From Halosolutus gelatinilyticus (lineage in GTDB: Archaea > Halobacteriota > Halobacteria > Halobacteriales > Natrialbaceae): a stretch of DNA of 64,000 nucleotides. Position 1 is the stretch's first letter. Each line of letters opens with the position of its first letter. Shown here piece after piece: positions 1 through 8,822 of this stretch. Under the pieces are notes generated by a model. The model was given only the letters and a program-made list of their open reading frames with translations, did not search any database and was not told the origin of the DNA. The position numbers and the translations under genes are program-made. The stretch covers positions 930,001 to 994,000 of the forward strand of contig NZ_CP095491.1 of NCBI RefSeq assembly GCF_023028105.1, read 5' to 3'.

Positions 1-239
1 CCGCGCCCGCCCGCAAGGACGAAATTCTGGAAGCGATCGACGCGACGAACGGCGACGCGATCGCGATCGGATCGGACCCGATCGAGACCGCGCTCGATCG
101 GCTTCACCGCGGCGGGTTCTACGTCGAGCCGACCTGTGCGGTCGCGCCTGCTGCGCTCCGGCGGTACCGCGAGGCGGACGTGCTGTCCGAAGACGACGTC
201 GTCGTCCCGCTCACCGGGAGCGGACTGAAAACCCTCTGA
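1..239 (+). CDS. threonine synthase, C-terminal part (truncated by window edge)
   Basis: The reading frame is open from the window edge to the TGA at 237-239. It encodes the C-terminal 78 or so residues of a PLP-dependent enzyme of the threonine synthase/tryptophan synthase-beta fold. The end of the protein contains the typical features of this family: a helix on an AIDATNGDAIAIGSDP-like stretch, GGFYVEPTCAVAPAAL, and the terminal VVPLTGSGLKTL, in which the SGLK segment lies near the cofactor phosphate/ring site. The enzyme converts O-phosphohomoserine to threonine. The PLP lysine lies outside the window, so a paralogous threonine-synthase-like protein cannot be excluded. Confidence 0.8.
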   Translation, partial: APARKDEILEAIDATNGDAIAIGSDPIETALDRLHRGGFYVEPTCAVAPAALRRYREADVLSEDDVVVPLTGSGLKTL

Positions 240-301
240 GAGCCCGCGACGATCGACGCGGGATCAGGAGATTCATTAGCGGTCCGGGCCAGGTACCCAC
301 G

Positions 302-976
302 ATGAGTATACCGTCGTTCGCCATCGGAATCGCCGGCGGCACGGGCGCCGGGAAGACGACGGTCGCACGGACGGTCGCGGAAACCGTCGGCGAGGCCGTC
401 ACGCGGATTCCGATCGACAACTACTACGAGGACCTCTCCCACCTCACGATGGATGAGCGGGAGGCGATTAACTACGATCACCCGTCCGCGTTCGAGTGGG
501 AACTACTTCGGGAGCACCTCGACGCGCTGCTGACCGGCCAGTCGATCGAGATGCCCCGGTACGACTTCGAGGTGCACAACCGGAAGGACGAGCGCGTCAC
601 CGTCGAACCGTCGGACGTGATCGTCCTCGAGGGAATCCTCGCCCTCCACGACGAGGCGATCCGCGAGATGCTCGATCTGCGGGTGTACGTGATGACCGAC
701 GCGGACGTCCGCATCCTCCGGCGGATCGAGCGCGACGTCATCGATCGCGGGCGCGACCTCGAGGGCGTCATCGAACAGTACCTCGGGACGGTCAAACCGA
801 TGCACGAGCGGTTCGTCGCGCCGACGAAGAAACACGCCGACGTGATCATTCCGGAGGGCGCCAACCGGATGGCGATCGACCTCCTCACCGAGAAGGTGCT
901 GGCCGAACTCTCCGAGGGCGCGGGCCGCACCGACCCCGAACTCGAACTCTCGATCGACGGGCCGCCGGTGGAGTGA
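302..976 (+). CDS. udk: uridine kinase
   Basis: Protein of 224 aa, the usual length for uridine/cytidine kinases. It phosphorylates uridine (and cytidine) with NTP in pyrimidine salvage in the cytoplasm. The N-terminus carries a Walker A loop, GGTGAGKTT (about residues 12-20). It is followed by the family's IPIDNYYEDLSH segment, by HPSAFEWELL (a substrate-binding aspartate region in the family) and by the Walker-B-like VIVLEGILAL. The lid region contains RRIERDVIDRGRDLEGVIEQY, with conserved arginines. The ATG at 302 follows an AT-rich ATTCATTAG at about 25 bp upstream, suggesting a leaderless transcript. Confidence 0.93.
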   Translation: MSIPSFAIGIAGGTGAGKTTVARTVAETVGEAVTRIPIDNYYEDLSHLTMDEREAINYDHPSAFEWELLREHLDALLTGQSIEMPRYDFEVHNRKDERVTVEPSDVIVLEGILALHDEAIREMLDLRVYVMTDADVRILRRIERDVIDRGRDLEGVIEQYLGTVKPMHERFVAPTKKHADVIIPEGANRMAIDLLTEKVLAELSEGAGRTDPELELSIDGPPVE

Positions 977-1099
977 GACCGACGGCCGGGCCCGATCGCG
1001 AACCGCCGGGATCGAACGCCTCGTCGCGACCGAGGCCCGATTCTGTGGGAGAATAGACATATTGATGGTTTTGCACGCGAAACAAACTGACTATCCCGC

Positions 1100-1984
1100 A
1101 TGGTCCCGCTTCGAGCCCTCCCCGGCGAGTTAACCGACGAGTCGGTGCGGTTCGCGATCCTCGTCGGCCTCGCGTCGGTTCCGTTCACCGTCGGCCTCTC
1201 CTGGCAGCCGAGCGCCGACGACGCCGTCGTCACCGTCGGCGGGCGGATTTCGTCCCTCCCGCTGCTGCTGGCCGGGCTGCTCGTCGGCTTCCGCTACCGG
1301 CGTCGAGCGGTCGACACGCGCCGCGCAGGGGTGTGGGCCGGGCTCGTCGCCGCGATCGGACCGGGGCTCGTCTACGCTGCGAACGCGGTCGCCACGGTCC
1401 GATCGGAATCGTCGGAACTGGCCGCGCTCGCCGTCGTCTCGACGGTCGGCTCGATCGCCATCGGCGCCGTCCTCTCCGTTTTCGTCGTGACGGCCGGCGC
1501 GGTGTTCGCCGACTGGGTGCTGCCGCGGCTCGATCGCGATCGGCGCGCAGTCGACGCTCGAGACGACATCGACCGGCCCGTCGCCGATTCGCGGTGGTGG
1601 CTGGTCGTCGCCGCGTACGCGCTCGCCGCTCCGGCGTGCGTGGGCGCGATCGTTCTGGGGCTGCCCGACGACGGCGTCGGATTCGCCTTCGGATTGCTCG
1701 GACTCGCGGTACTGGGGCCGCTCGCGATCGTCGCGCTCGTCGGACTGTTCATCGAGGTAACCGCGCCTCGAGGCCGGGACGGCTGGATCCCGAACGCGTG
1801 GGCGTACGTCGGCGTTCCGATCGGCGCCTACGTACTCGCCGCCGCCGGCGCCTCACTTCAGAGTGCGCGGGACCCGTCCGGATACGGTATCGCCGGATTC
1901 GTCGTCGCGCTCTGGATCGCAGCCGTCGTCTACCTCGTTCGAAGACGCCGGCACTCGGCCGCGCTGTCGATCCGACGACGGTGA
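1100..1984 (+). CDS. polytopic membrane protein of unknown function
   Basis: Protein of 294 aa with about eight hydrophobic segments, for example FAILVGLASVPFTVGL, LPLLLAGLLVGF, AGLVAAIGPGLVYAANAV, WWLVVAAYALAAPACVGAIV, FGLLGLAVLGPLAIVALVGL and GIAGFVVALWIAAVVYLV. It ends in a short arginine-rich cytoplasmic tail (VRRRRHSAALSIRRR). No catalytic or transport motif was recognised. It lies upstream of argS in the same direction with a gap of 58 bp, so it may be co-transcribed, but nothing links it functionally to tRNA charging. The ATG at 1100 is the first start of the hydrophobic frame. Confidence 0.75.
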   Translation: MVPLRALPGELTDESVRFAILVGLASVPFTVGLSWQPSADDAVVTVGGRISSLPLLLAGLLVGFRYRRRAVDTRRAGVWAGLVAAIGPGLVYAANAVATVRSESSELAALAVVSTVGSIAIGAVLSVFVVTAGAVFADWVLPRLDRDRRAVDARDDIDRPVADSRWWLVVAAYALAAPACVGAIVLGLPDDGVGFAFGLLGLAVLGPLAIVALVGLFIEVTAPRGRDGWIPNAWAYVGVPIGAYVLAAAGASLQSARDPSGYGIAGFVVALWIAAVVYLVRRRRHSAALSIRRR

Positions 1985-2042
1985 GTGCGGCCTCCCGACG
2001 AAACCCGACATTCCTTTAGTCGGCCCCTGAATACGAGCGGGT

Positions 2043-3884
2043 ATGTTCATAGCCCTACGCGCCGAGGTCGAGGACGCCCTCGAATCGGCACTCGCCGATC
2101 GCGGCTTTCCCACGGACGATCTCGGGATCGAAGAACCCCCCGAAGACGTCGAGAGCGTGCTCGCCTCGAGCGTCGCCTTCCGACTCGCGAGCGAGGCCGG
2201 CGCCCCGCCGCCGCAGGTCGCCGGAGAGATCGCAGAGGCCATCGACGCGGACGATCTGATCTACGTCTCCGCGGTGCAGACGCAGGGGCCGTACCTCAAT
2301 TTCCTGCCGAGCGACGCCTATTTCTCGGAAACGTTGGAGACGGCGACCGACGAGACGTACGGCGCGCTCCCCGATCGCCGGGAGTCCGTCGTCGTCGAGC
2401 ACACGAGCGCGAACCCGACGGGGCCGGTCCACGTCGGCCGCGCGCGGAATCCGATCATCGGCGACGCGGTGGCGAACCTGCTCGAGTACGCCGGCTACGA
2501 CGTTTCCCGTCACTACTACGTCAACGACGCGGGTCGCCAGATCGCGACCTTCACCTGGGCCTACGAGACGTTCGACGAGGAGGATCTGGAGAGCGACCCG
2601 GAGCGCGATCGGATCGAGTACGACCTCGTGCGCTACTACCGGAAGGGCAACGCCTTCCTCGACGAGGCCAGCGAGGAGGCAGTCGCCGAAGCCGAAGCCG
2701 AGATCGAGGCGATCATGCAGGGCTTAGAGAAGGGCGACGAGGAGACCTATGAGCGCGTCAGCGAGGTCGTCGATCAGGTTCTCTCGGGGATGAACGCGTG
2801 TCTCGAACGCCTCCCCGCCGAGTTCGACGAGTTCGTCAAGGAGACGAGGTTCATGTTCGACGGTTCGACGGACGATCTCGTCGATCGCCTCCAGGACTTA
2901 GACGAGGCCGTCTACGAGGACGACGCGTGGCAACTCGACCTCGACGCGTACGGCATCGACAAGAACCTCGTCTTCCTGCGCGCCGACGGCACCTCGCTGT
3001 ACCCGACTCGCGATCTCGCCCACCACGAGTGGAAGTTCGACAACTACGATCGCGCGGTGACGGTGCTCGGCGAGGACCACAAGCTTCAGGCGAACCAGCT
3101 CCGGACGACGCTCGAACTGCTGGGCAACGATACTGGTCAGCTCCGCCAGGTTCTCTACTCGTACGTCAACCTGCCCGAGGGGAAAATGTCCACCCGTCGC
3201 GGCACGGGCGTCGACCTGGACGACCTGCTCGACGAGGCGATCGAGCGCGCCCGCCAGGAGGTCGAGGACCGCCTCGACGATCGCATCCGCGACGACGACC
3301 TGGACGACGAGGACATCGAGCGCATCGCCCACCAGGTCGGCATCGGCGCGGTCCGCTACGACATCGTCTCGAAGCAGCCGACGAAGGCGATCACCTTCGA
3401 GTGGGATCAGGCGCTCGACTTCGAAGCGCAGTCCGCGCCGTACGTCCAGTACGTCCACGCACGCTGCTGTGGCATCCTGGAGGAGAGCGCGGCGCGAAGC
3501 GCCGCGGAAAATGCGAGCGGGCAGAGCCCGCGAGCAGCCGGCTTCGACCCCGATCGCGGCCTCGCGGATCAGGACCTCGACCTCGAGTCGGCGGCCGACG
3601 CCGACCTGCTCGCGACGGCCGCAGAGCGGAACCTACTCGAGACGATCGCCCGGTTCCCGGCGGTCGTCGACGAGGCCGCGGGCGATCTCGAACCGCACGC
3701 GATCGCGACCTACACGCGCGAGTTCGCCGATCGGTTCAACGCCTTCTACCGCGAGTGTCCGGTGCTCGCCGACGACGTCGATCCCGAGGTCCGGGACGCG
3801 CGCCTCGCGCTGGTGGCGGCGTCGAAACACACCGTCGCGAACGCCCTCGGCATTCTCGGCGTCGAGGCGCCACGCTCGATGTAG
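2043..3884 (+). CDS. argS: arginyl-tRNA synthetase
   Basis: Class I aminoacyl-tRNA synthetase of 613 aa that charges tRNA-Arg. It starts with the ArgS-specific N-terminal tRNA D-loop-binding domain (residues 1-110). It continues with the catalytic core holding [14 protein letters not shown] (HIGH-type signature, about residues 123-136), a YVNDAGRQ segment, and EGKMSTRRG (KMSK-type loop, about 378-386). The C-terminal DALR-type anticodon-binding domain ends at [10 protein letters not shown]. Odd feature: bases 3484-3545, between catalytic core and DALR domain, encode an alanine/serine-rich stretch built from two near-perfect DNA palindromes. It looks like an in-frame repeat insertion and is listed separately. 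Confidence 0.96.
   Translation: MFIALRAEVEDALESALADRGFPTDDLGIEEPPEDVESVLASSVAFRLASEAGAPPPQVAGEIAEAIDADDLIYVSAVQTQGPYLNFLPSDAYFSETLETATDETYGALPDRRESVVVEHTSANPTGPVHVGRARNPIIGDAVANLLEYAGYDVSRHYYVNDAGRQIATFTWAYETFDEEDLESDPERDRIEYDLVRYYRKGNAFLDEASEEAVAEAEAEIEAIMQGLEKGDEETYERVSEVVDQVLSGMNACLERLPAEFDEFVKETRFMFDGSTDDLVDRLQDLDEAVYEDDAWQLDLDAYGIDKNLVFLRADGTSLYPTRDLAHHEWKFDNYDRAVTVLGEDHKLQANQLRTTLELLGNDTGQLRQVLYSYVNLPEGKMSTRRGTGVDLDDLLDEAIERARQEVEDRLDDRIRDDDLDDEDIERIAHQVGIGAVRYDIVSKQPTKAITFEWDQALDFEAQSAPYVQYVHARCCGILEESAARSAAENASGQSPRAAGFDPDRGLADQDLDLESAADADLLATAAERNLLETIARFPAVVDEAAGDLEPHAIATYTREFADRFNAFYRECPVLADDVDPEVRDARLALVAASKHTVANALGILGVEAPRSM
3486..3541. repeat. in-frame palindromic repeat insertion inside argS
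   Basis: Two hairpins lie side by side. The first is at 3488-3506 (8-bp stem CGCGGCGC, loop GAA, stem GCGCCGCG). The second is at 3517-3531 (6-bp stem GCGGGC, loop AGA, stem GCCCGC). They are translated as roughly [18 protein letters not shown] within argS without breaking the frame. Short GC-rich palindromes with a GAA-type loop are familiar as dispersed repeats in haloarchaea. That these were inserted, rather than arising locally, is inference from their composition and from the absence of such a linker in ArgS proteins I know. Confidence 0.6.
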
Positions 3885-3976
3885 CTTCCTCCGGCGCGGA
3901 AGACGCACAGGGAACGGAGGGAAGCGAGAGCGATCCGACCCGGGCGCGTCGATCGACCCCGGGAATTCGGTCGCGA

Positions 3977-4633
3977 CTATCCGGCCGTCCCGACGACCCG
4001 GTCGTAGAACTCGTCCTCCGTGAGTCGTCCGGTTACGTACCCGACGATCCACCGAGAGCGGGCGTGGAACGAACCCACGCGGTCGCCGTCGCCGTCGACG
4101 AGTGTGAATTCGACCCGGTCGATCGCCCCCTCGAACCGCTCCGGGTCGGTCACCGCCGCCTCCAGATCCGACCCGAGCGATCCGAGTTCGTCGTAGAGTT
4201 CCACCCGATCGGTCGTCGTCGTTGTCGCGTCGACGCGGACCGTCGATCCGTCGCGCTCGACTCGATCGACGGTCACCCGATCGCTCCCGATCGTAAAGGC
4301 GTCGGCATCGAATCCGGGAATGCCGTTCCGATCGAGGGCATCGGCGTCGTCGCCGCCGCTGTCGCTGTTTCCGGTATCGTCGGCCTCTTCGGACTCCGTC
4401 TCTCCCTCCTGTGCGGAGCCGTCGCCGTCCTCGGTATCGCCGTTCCGGTCCGTGCCATTACCGTCGCTCCCGTCGCCATCCTGGGCGGAAGCGTCTCCGT
4501 CAGCGTCCGAATCGGTCCCGTCGGCGTCTTCGGACTCGTCGTCGAGAGGATCGTCGGTGTCGGAACTGGAACAGCCGGCCAGCGCGGCTGCGAGGGCGAC
4601 ACCGCTGCTCGCCAAGAGCGTTCGTCGGTCCAT
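3977..4633 (-). CDS. Tat-type lipoprotein, paralog A of a tandem pair
   Basis: Protein of 218 aa. The start is taken at the ATG ending at 4633, giving MDRRTLLASSGVALAAALAGC: a twin arginine, a hydrophobic stretch and a lipobox cysteine at residue 21, typical of haloarchaeal Tat-exported lipoproteins. Longer upstream readings lack a signal. A long Asp/Glu/Gly/Ser-rich linker (residues about 22-95) precedes a folded domain that ends in RWIVGYVTGRLTEDEFYDRVV. This last segment resembles a SHOCT-like C-terminal helix motif (short G-x-L-T-x-D-E-F repeat). It is clearly homologous to the next gene at 5243-5806. Role unknown; likely exposed on the outer face of the membrane. Confidence 0.75.
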   Translation of the reverse strand: MDRRTLLASSGVALAAALAGCSSSDTDDPLDDESEDADGTDSDADGDASAQDGDGSDGNGTDRNGDTEDGDGSAQEGETESEEADDTGNSDSGGDDADALDRNGIPGFDADAFTIGSDRVTVDRVERDGSTVRVDATTTTTDRVELYDELGSLGSDLEAAVTDPERFEGAIDRVEFTLVDGDGDRVGSFHARSRWIVGYVTGRLTEDEFYDRVVGTAG

Positions 4634-4656
4634 GGCCGGGCCGTCCCTCGACGAAC

Positions 4657-4666
4657 TGATTAGTAA
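4657..4666 (-). promoter_or_regulatory. TATA-like element of lipoprotein A
   Basis: On the minus strand TTACTAATCA lies 24-33 bp upstream of the ATG at 4633, the expected spacing for a leaderless haloarchaeal promoter. The same element, with flanking GTTCGTACC-type sequence, is found upstream of paralog B. Confidence 0.5.
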
Positions 4667-5242
4667 CCGGTTCGTACCGGTTCCACGCCGAAAATTTCCC
4701 GAGCGACGTACCGTTCCGACGCGCGCAACCGCGCTGTGAGGCCTCGAAACGGACGGTTCGACGTGCGACCGATCGAGATCCCGCTCCGAATCGATCGGGA
4801 CGACCGACCGTCTCGCGGACCCGGTAGCCGCCCCGTTCGGCCGAACGGCGAACCGATGGCTGCGAGTCGGCGGCGCCAGAACTCGCGTTTCGGAGCGGGA
4901 GGGTCCGGCGACCGCCGGTTCGAATTCGATGCGCGGCGACAAGACCGTCAACGTCGGTTCCGTCGTTGACCCGCTGCGATGGGCGGGCGCCGAGCCGCCG
5001 CCATCGACGTCTCCACTGATCCTCCACCTCTCGTCATCCTTGATCGTCAGAAGGAGCGGTGCGAGGCCGCCGTGAAAGCCTTCGGGCCCGATTGGCGGCC
5101 GAACCACGCCTCGAGCCAGGCGGCGTCGGTCTGCATCGCGGCGAACGCGTCCGATGCCGTCGGCGATCGGGCGCCGCGAACGGCGTAGCCGCTCTTCCGA
5201 GACGGACGCGATCGAAGGAGAAGGCGCGATCGCGACGGCCGA
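4667..5242. other. intergenic stretch between the two lipoprotein paralogs
   Basis: About 575 bp between the promoter of paralog A and the stop of paralog B. Open frames here are arginine-rich and codon-atypical, so I do not call a gene. A minus-strand frame reads about ...DAAWLEAWFGRQSGPKAF before a stop near 5046. It looks more protein-like than the rest but has no convincing start; it could be a gene remnant. Confidence 0.4.
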
Positions 5243-5806
5243 TTACTTCGCCGTCGCCTGAACCAGATCGTAGAACTCGTCGTCCGTCAGCTGGCCGTTC
5301 GCGTACTTGACGATCCACTTCGTGTAGACGGAGAACGAGACCACGTGATTGCCGTCGGTATCGACGACCGAGAAGCGGACGACCTTGATCTCGGCTTTGA
5401 ACCGATCCAGATCGTAGGTCACCTTATCCATGTCGTGCCCGAGCGAGTCGAGCTCGTTGCGGAGTTTCTCAGTATCAGTCGTCTTCGTCGTCGCGGTGAC
5501 GTGGACTTCGTCGCCGTCGCGCTTGACGCTGTCGACGCTCACCAGATCGCTTTTCATCGAGAGGTCGCCGGAGTCGAAGCCGGGAACGTCATCGAAATCG
5601 GCGCCCTTGTTGGAGTCGGTACCGTCGTTGCTGTCACCATCACTGCCGTCGTCGCCATTCTGACCGGAGTCAGTGCCGTCGGCGTCCGAGTTGGACCCGT
5701 CATCCGCGTTGTTGGGGTCATCGTCGCCGGTGTCGGAACTGGAACAGCCGGCGAGTACGGTTGCGAGGGCGGCTCCGGAGCCAAGGAGGAGTTTTCGTCG
5801 CTCCAT
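5243..5806 (-). CDS. Tat-type lipoprotein, paralog B of a tandem pair
   Basis: Protein of 187 aa starting MERRKLLLGSGAALATVLAGC: twin arginine plus lipobox with the cysteine at residue 21, exactly as in paralog A. An acidic Asn/Asp/Ser/Gly linker follows. The folded C-terminal domain has VSVDSVKRDGDEVHVTATTKTT (compare VTVDRVERDGSTVRVDATTT in A), DLDRFKAEIKVVRFSVVD, and the terminal KWIVKYANGQLTDDEFYDLV, again SHOCT-like. It is a shorter-linker duplicate of paralog A in the same orientation. The start was chosen because it gives the export signal; the frame continues open upstream without one. Function unknown. Confidence 0.75.
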   Translation of the reverse strand: MERRKLLLGSGAALATVLAGCSSSDTGDDDPNNADDGSNSDADGTDSGQNGDDGSDGDSNDGTDSNKGADFDDVPGFDSGDLSMKSDLVSVDSVKRDGDEVHVTATTKTTDTEKLRNELDSLGHDMDKVTYDLDRFKAEIKVVRFSVVDTDGNHVVSFSVYTKWIVKYANGQLTDDEFYDLVQATAK

Positions 5807-5830
5807 GGTCCAGACATCCCTAGACGGTGT

Positions 5831-5840
5831 GATTAGTAAT
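5831..5840 (-). promoter_or_regulatory. TATA-like element of lipoprotein B
   Basis: ATTACTAATC on the minus strand, 25-34 bp upstream of the ATG at 5806. It is embedded in a block (about 5813-5862) that matches the upstream block of paralog A (about 4642-4688), including TGATTAGTAA and GTTCGTACC. Confidence 0.5.
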
Positions 5841-5862
5841 GAGTTCGTACCAGTCCCCACCC

Positions 5863-6138
5863 GTGACCCTCCCGACCACCCTACTGTCCCGTTACCCGGA
5901 ACACCGGTAACATCTCTCATACCCCGCGTATTCGGCGTTTGGACTGACAGGATCGATCGGACCCGCTGTCAACGACCCTGATCGTCTCGATACGACGGTA
6001 GTCACCCCGTTCGAACGAACGTCGGGTAGATCACACGACTCGGCGTCTCCAGGCCGCACCTATGGGAACGGTAGGGGTTGACAATAGACGTTTCAACCGG
6101 GGATCAGGTACCGCTTTCGAGAGCAGCCGTCGCCTCGA
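5863..6138. other. intergenic stretch, no gene seen
   Basis: It separates the lipoprotein B promoter from the 3' end of the convergently oriented MinD-type gene region. There is no credible coding frame, repeat or RNA structure that I can recognise. Confidence 0.4.
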
Positions 6139-7029
6139 TCAGTGATCGGTCTCGGCTTCCGTGATCGCGCTGGACACGTCGTCGTGTGCGGCTTCCCGCT
6201 TCCCCTCGTCGGCCGATCGATCCGTTGGGCGGTCGTCGGTACGAGCCGTCGATCGGTCCGACTGGGACTCGGTGGCCGACGGCGCGGGATTCCGCGCCGT
6301 CGGCGGCCGGCCGGGAGCCTCGATTCCGGCTACGTCGCCTGCGAGGCGCCGGTACGCGAGGGCGGCGGGGCCGTCGGGGTCGTGGACGACGAGCGGCGTC
6401 CCGGCGTAGACGCTCTCGCGAGCCGCCGGGTCCTCGGGGATCGTTCCCAACAGCTGAAGGTCGAGCCGCGCAGCGAGTTCCTCGTAGGAGACGTCCGTGT
6501 CCGGTCGCGTCCGGGTGACGACGAGGCCGGCGACCTCGCCGCCGGCGCGGCCGGTCAGTTCGAGGGTCTTCTTGGCGTCGTGGACCGCCGCGGGCTCCGG
6601 TGTCGAGACGAGAACGACGGCGTCGGCGAGGCCAAGCGGGAGAACGGTTTCGTGACTGACGCCGGCACCGACGTCGAGGATCACGTAGTCGTAGGTCGAT
6701 CGAAGTTCGGCGACGACGTCCCGGAGTCCTTCGGGGGACGTGTCGGCGTACGCGTCGAGGTCCGTCCCGCTCGGGACCGCGACGATGTTGTCCGTTAGCT
6801 GGTACGTCGCGTCGTCGATCGACGCGTCGCCGGCCAGCACATCGTGGAGCGTCGTCGAATCGGGGCGCAGGCTGACGAACCCGGCGAGATTCGCCATGCC
6901 GAGATCGGCATCCACGAGCGCAACCCGCTCGCCCGCCTGTGCGAGCGCCGTCCCGAGATTCACCGTCGTCGTCGTTTTCCCGACGCCGCCTTTTCCGCTG
7001 GCGATAGCGTAGACCGTCTCTTGAGACAT
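6139..7029 (-). CDS. MinD/ParA-family P-loop ATPase
   Basis: Protein of 296 aa. The N-terminus carries the deviant Walker A motif of the MinD/ParA class, ASGKGGVGKTTTTVNL (signature lysine plus P-loop lysine, about residues 11-26). It continues with VALVDADLGMANLAGF (switch I region) and YVILDVGAGVSHETVLPLGLADAVVLVSTPEP (switch II/Walker B region). The core ends near residue 240. A Ser/Arg/Asp-rich tail of about 55 aa follows (APSATESQSDRSTARTDDR...), presumably disordered. Haloarchaea carry several MinD homologues; in Haloferax, MinD4 affects positioning of chemosensory arrays and archaella. I cannot assign this one to a specific paralog. It is divergently transcribed from the aRF1 gene. Confidence 0.88.
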   Translation of the reverse strand: MSQETVYAIASGKGGVGKTTTTVNLGTALAQAGERVALVDADLGMANLAGFVSLRPDSTTLHDVLAGDASIDDATYQLTDNIVAVPSGTDLDAYADTSPEGLRDVVAELRSTYDYVILDVGAGVSHETVLPLGLADAVVLVSTPEPAAVHDAKKTLELTGRAGGEVAGLVVTRTRPDTDVSYEELAARLDLQLLGTIPEDPAARESVYAGTPLVVHDPDGPAALAYRRLAGDVAGIEAPGRPPTARNPAPSATESQSDRSTARTDDRPTDRSADEGKREAAHDDVSSAITEAETDH

Positions 7030-7177
7030 ACTGGAGTACTGTCCGGACTGTGGAACGGCAACACCTTAAATCGTAACCACACCTCGCGGGGGAAACGGCC
7101 CCCGGCGATCGGCTCGCGGTGGCACGCTACACGGTGTGTCAAAGGATACTTACCCGCAGCACTGTTTTGTACGGCCA

Positions 7178-8437
7178 ATGAGCCAGGAGGGCGAGCAGGA
7201 GCAATCCGACCGGAAAAAATACGAGTTCCGGAAGGTCATCGAGGACCTCAAGCAGTACGAGGGCTCCGGTACGCAGCTAGTCTCGATCTACGTTCCCGAC
7301 GATCGCCAGATCAGCGACGTCGTTCAACACGTCACGCAGGAACACAGCGAAGCCGCCAACATCAAGTCCAAACAGACCCGGACGGCCGTCCAAGACGCGC
7401 TGACGAGCATCAAAGATCGACTTCGATACTACGACACCTATCCGCCGGAAAACGGGATCGTGCTGTTTTCCGGCGCCGTCGACTCGGGCGGCGGCCAGAC
7501 CGAGATGGTGACGCAGGTACTCGAGAGTCCGCCCCAGCCGGTCGAGTCGTTTCGCTACCACTGCGATTCGGATTTCCTCACCGAACCCTTAGAGGAGATG
7601 CTGGCGGACAAGGGGCTGTACGGCCTGATCGTCCTCGACCGGCGCGAGGCCAACGTCGGCTGGCTGAAGGGCAAACGCATCGAACCCGTCAAGTCAGCCT
7701 CCTCGCTCGTCCCCGGCAAGCAGCGCAAGGGTGGACAGTCGGCCCAGCGGTTCGCCCGCCTGCGGCTCGAAGCGATCGACAACTTCTACCAGGAGGTCGC
7801 GGGGATGGCCAACGACCTGTTCGTCCCGAAGCGCCACGAACTCGACGGCGTTCTCGTCGGCGGTCCCTCGCCCACCAAAGACGAGTTCCTCGACGGCGAC
7901 TACCTCCACCACGAAATCCAGGATAAAGTCCTCGGCAAGTTCGACGTCGCCTACACCGACGAGTCCGGCCTGAAAGACCTCGTCGACAACGCCGAAGACG
8001 CGCTGGCCGACGCCGAGGTGATGAAGGACAAGAAGGTGATGGAGGAGTTCTTCGAGGAACTCAACGCCGGCGACCTCGCCACCTACGGCTTCGAGCAGAC
8101 CCGACGGAACCTCGTGATGGGCGCGGTCGATCGGCTCCTTATCAGCGAGGACCTTCGGCGGGACGTCGTCACCTACGACTGTCCGGAGTGCGGCAACACC
8201 GATCGCGAGGTGATCGATCGGCGGAAGTCGACGCCGGCCCACGACTGCACCGAATGCGGCACGACGGTCGAGGCCACCGAGGAGGATCGCGAGGACGCGA
8301 TCGATCACCTCATCGAAATCGCCGAACAGCGGGGCACGGAAACCAAGTTCATTTCGACCGACTTCGAGAAGGGCGAACAACTGTACAACGCGTTCGGCGG
8401 ATTTGCGGGCATTCTGCGGTACAGTACCGGCGTCTAA
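7178..8437 (+). CDS. prf1: peptide chain release factor aRF1
   Basis: Class I archaeal release factor of 419 aa that recognises all three stop codons and triggers peptidyl-tRNA hydrolysis. The N domain contains the NIKS motif (ANIKSKQTR, about residues 61-69), used in stop-codon recognition. The M domain contains the catalytic GGQ loop (KGGQSAQRF, about 184-192). The C-terminal domain carries a zinc-ribbon-like pair (CPECG ... CTECG, about 333-365). I prefer the ATG at 7178 (MSQEGEQEQSDRKKYEF) over an in-frame upstream start at 7136, because homologues begin close to the KKYEFRKVIE segment. Confidence 0.95.
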   Translation: MSQEGEQEQSDRKKYEFRKVIEDLKQYEGSGTQLVSIYVPDDRQISDVVQHVTQEHSEAANIKSKQTRTAVQDALTSIKDRLRYYDTYPPENGIVLFSGAVDSGGGQTEMVTQVLESPPQPVESFRYHCDSDFLTEPLEEMLADKGLYGLIVLDRREANVGWLKGKRIEPVKSASSLVPGKQRKGGQSAQRFARLRLEAIDNFYQEVAGMANDLFVPKRHELDGVLVGGPSPTKDEFLDGDYLHHEIQDKVLGKFDVAYTDESGLKDLVDNAEDALADAEVMKDKKVMEEFFEELNAGDLATYGFEQTRRNLVMGAVDRLLISEDLRRDVVTYDCPECGNTDREVIDRRKSTPAHDCTECGTTVEATEEDREDAIDHLIEIAEQRGTETKFISTDFEKGEQLYNAFGGFAGILRYSTGV

Positions 8438-8785
8438 ACCGACGCCACGCGCTCGTCCCGGGGACGCAATCGCGCGACCGAGCCACCTTCATACCGCTCG
8501 ATCCACCCTGCGACGATCGTCCTCACGAGTCCGGAAGCGAAATCGTCGCGAATCCGGAACTCACACGTCGCGAACACGGGAGGCTACGTCAGCCGACCGG
8601 AACGATATCGATCGGCGTCACGACGAGCTGCACCGTTCCGATCCACACCGCTTCGCACCGTTCCAATTCGGCCGATTTCGCGCCGAACGGGTTCCCGTCC
8701 GACAGGGTGTGGCCGCGGCCGACGAGATCGCGTCTGGGGCCGGCCGTTCGGAACCTCTCGGCGATCTGTCTCGACATCGGCGGAG
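8438..8785. other. intergenic stretch between aRF1 and the FilR1-type regulator
   Basis: About 350 bp. Apparent frames here are arginine/histidine/threonine-rich shadows without starts or conserved motifs. I see no gene, RNA or repeat. Confidence 0.4.
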
Positions 8786-8792
8786 TTTTATT
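8786..8792 (+). promoter_or_regulatory. TATA-like element before the FilR1-type regulator
   Basis: TTTTATT lies 31-37 bp upstream of the ATG at 8823, in a local AT-rich island in otherwise GC-rich sequence. Confidence 0.4.
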
Positions 8793-8822
8793 CGATCGGC
8801 AATTGGTATTGGCATAGGGTCG

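Noticed and set aside
2798-4663. Long plus-strand frame of about 620 codons over argS and the lipoprotein gene
   Set aside because: Arginine/proline-rich composition typical of a shadow frame in high-G+C DNA; the region is fully explained by argS and the minus-strand lipoprotein.
4979-5188. Plus-strand frame of 69 codons between the lipoprotein genes
   Set aside because: No promoter, no conserved motif and a better-looking but start-less frame on the opposite strand; coding status cannot be supported.
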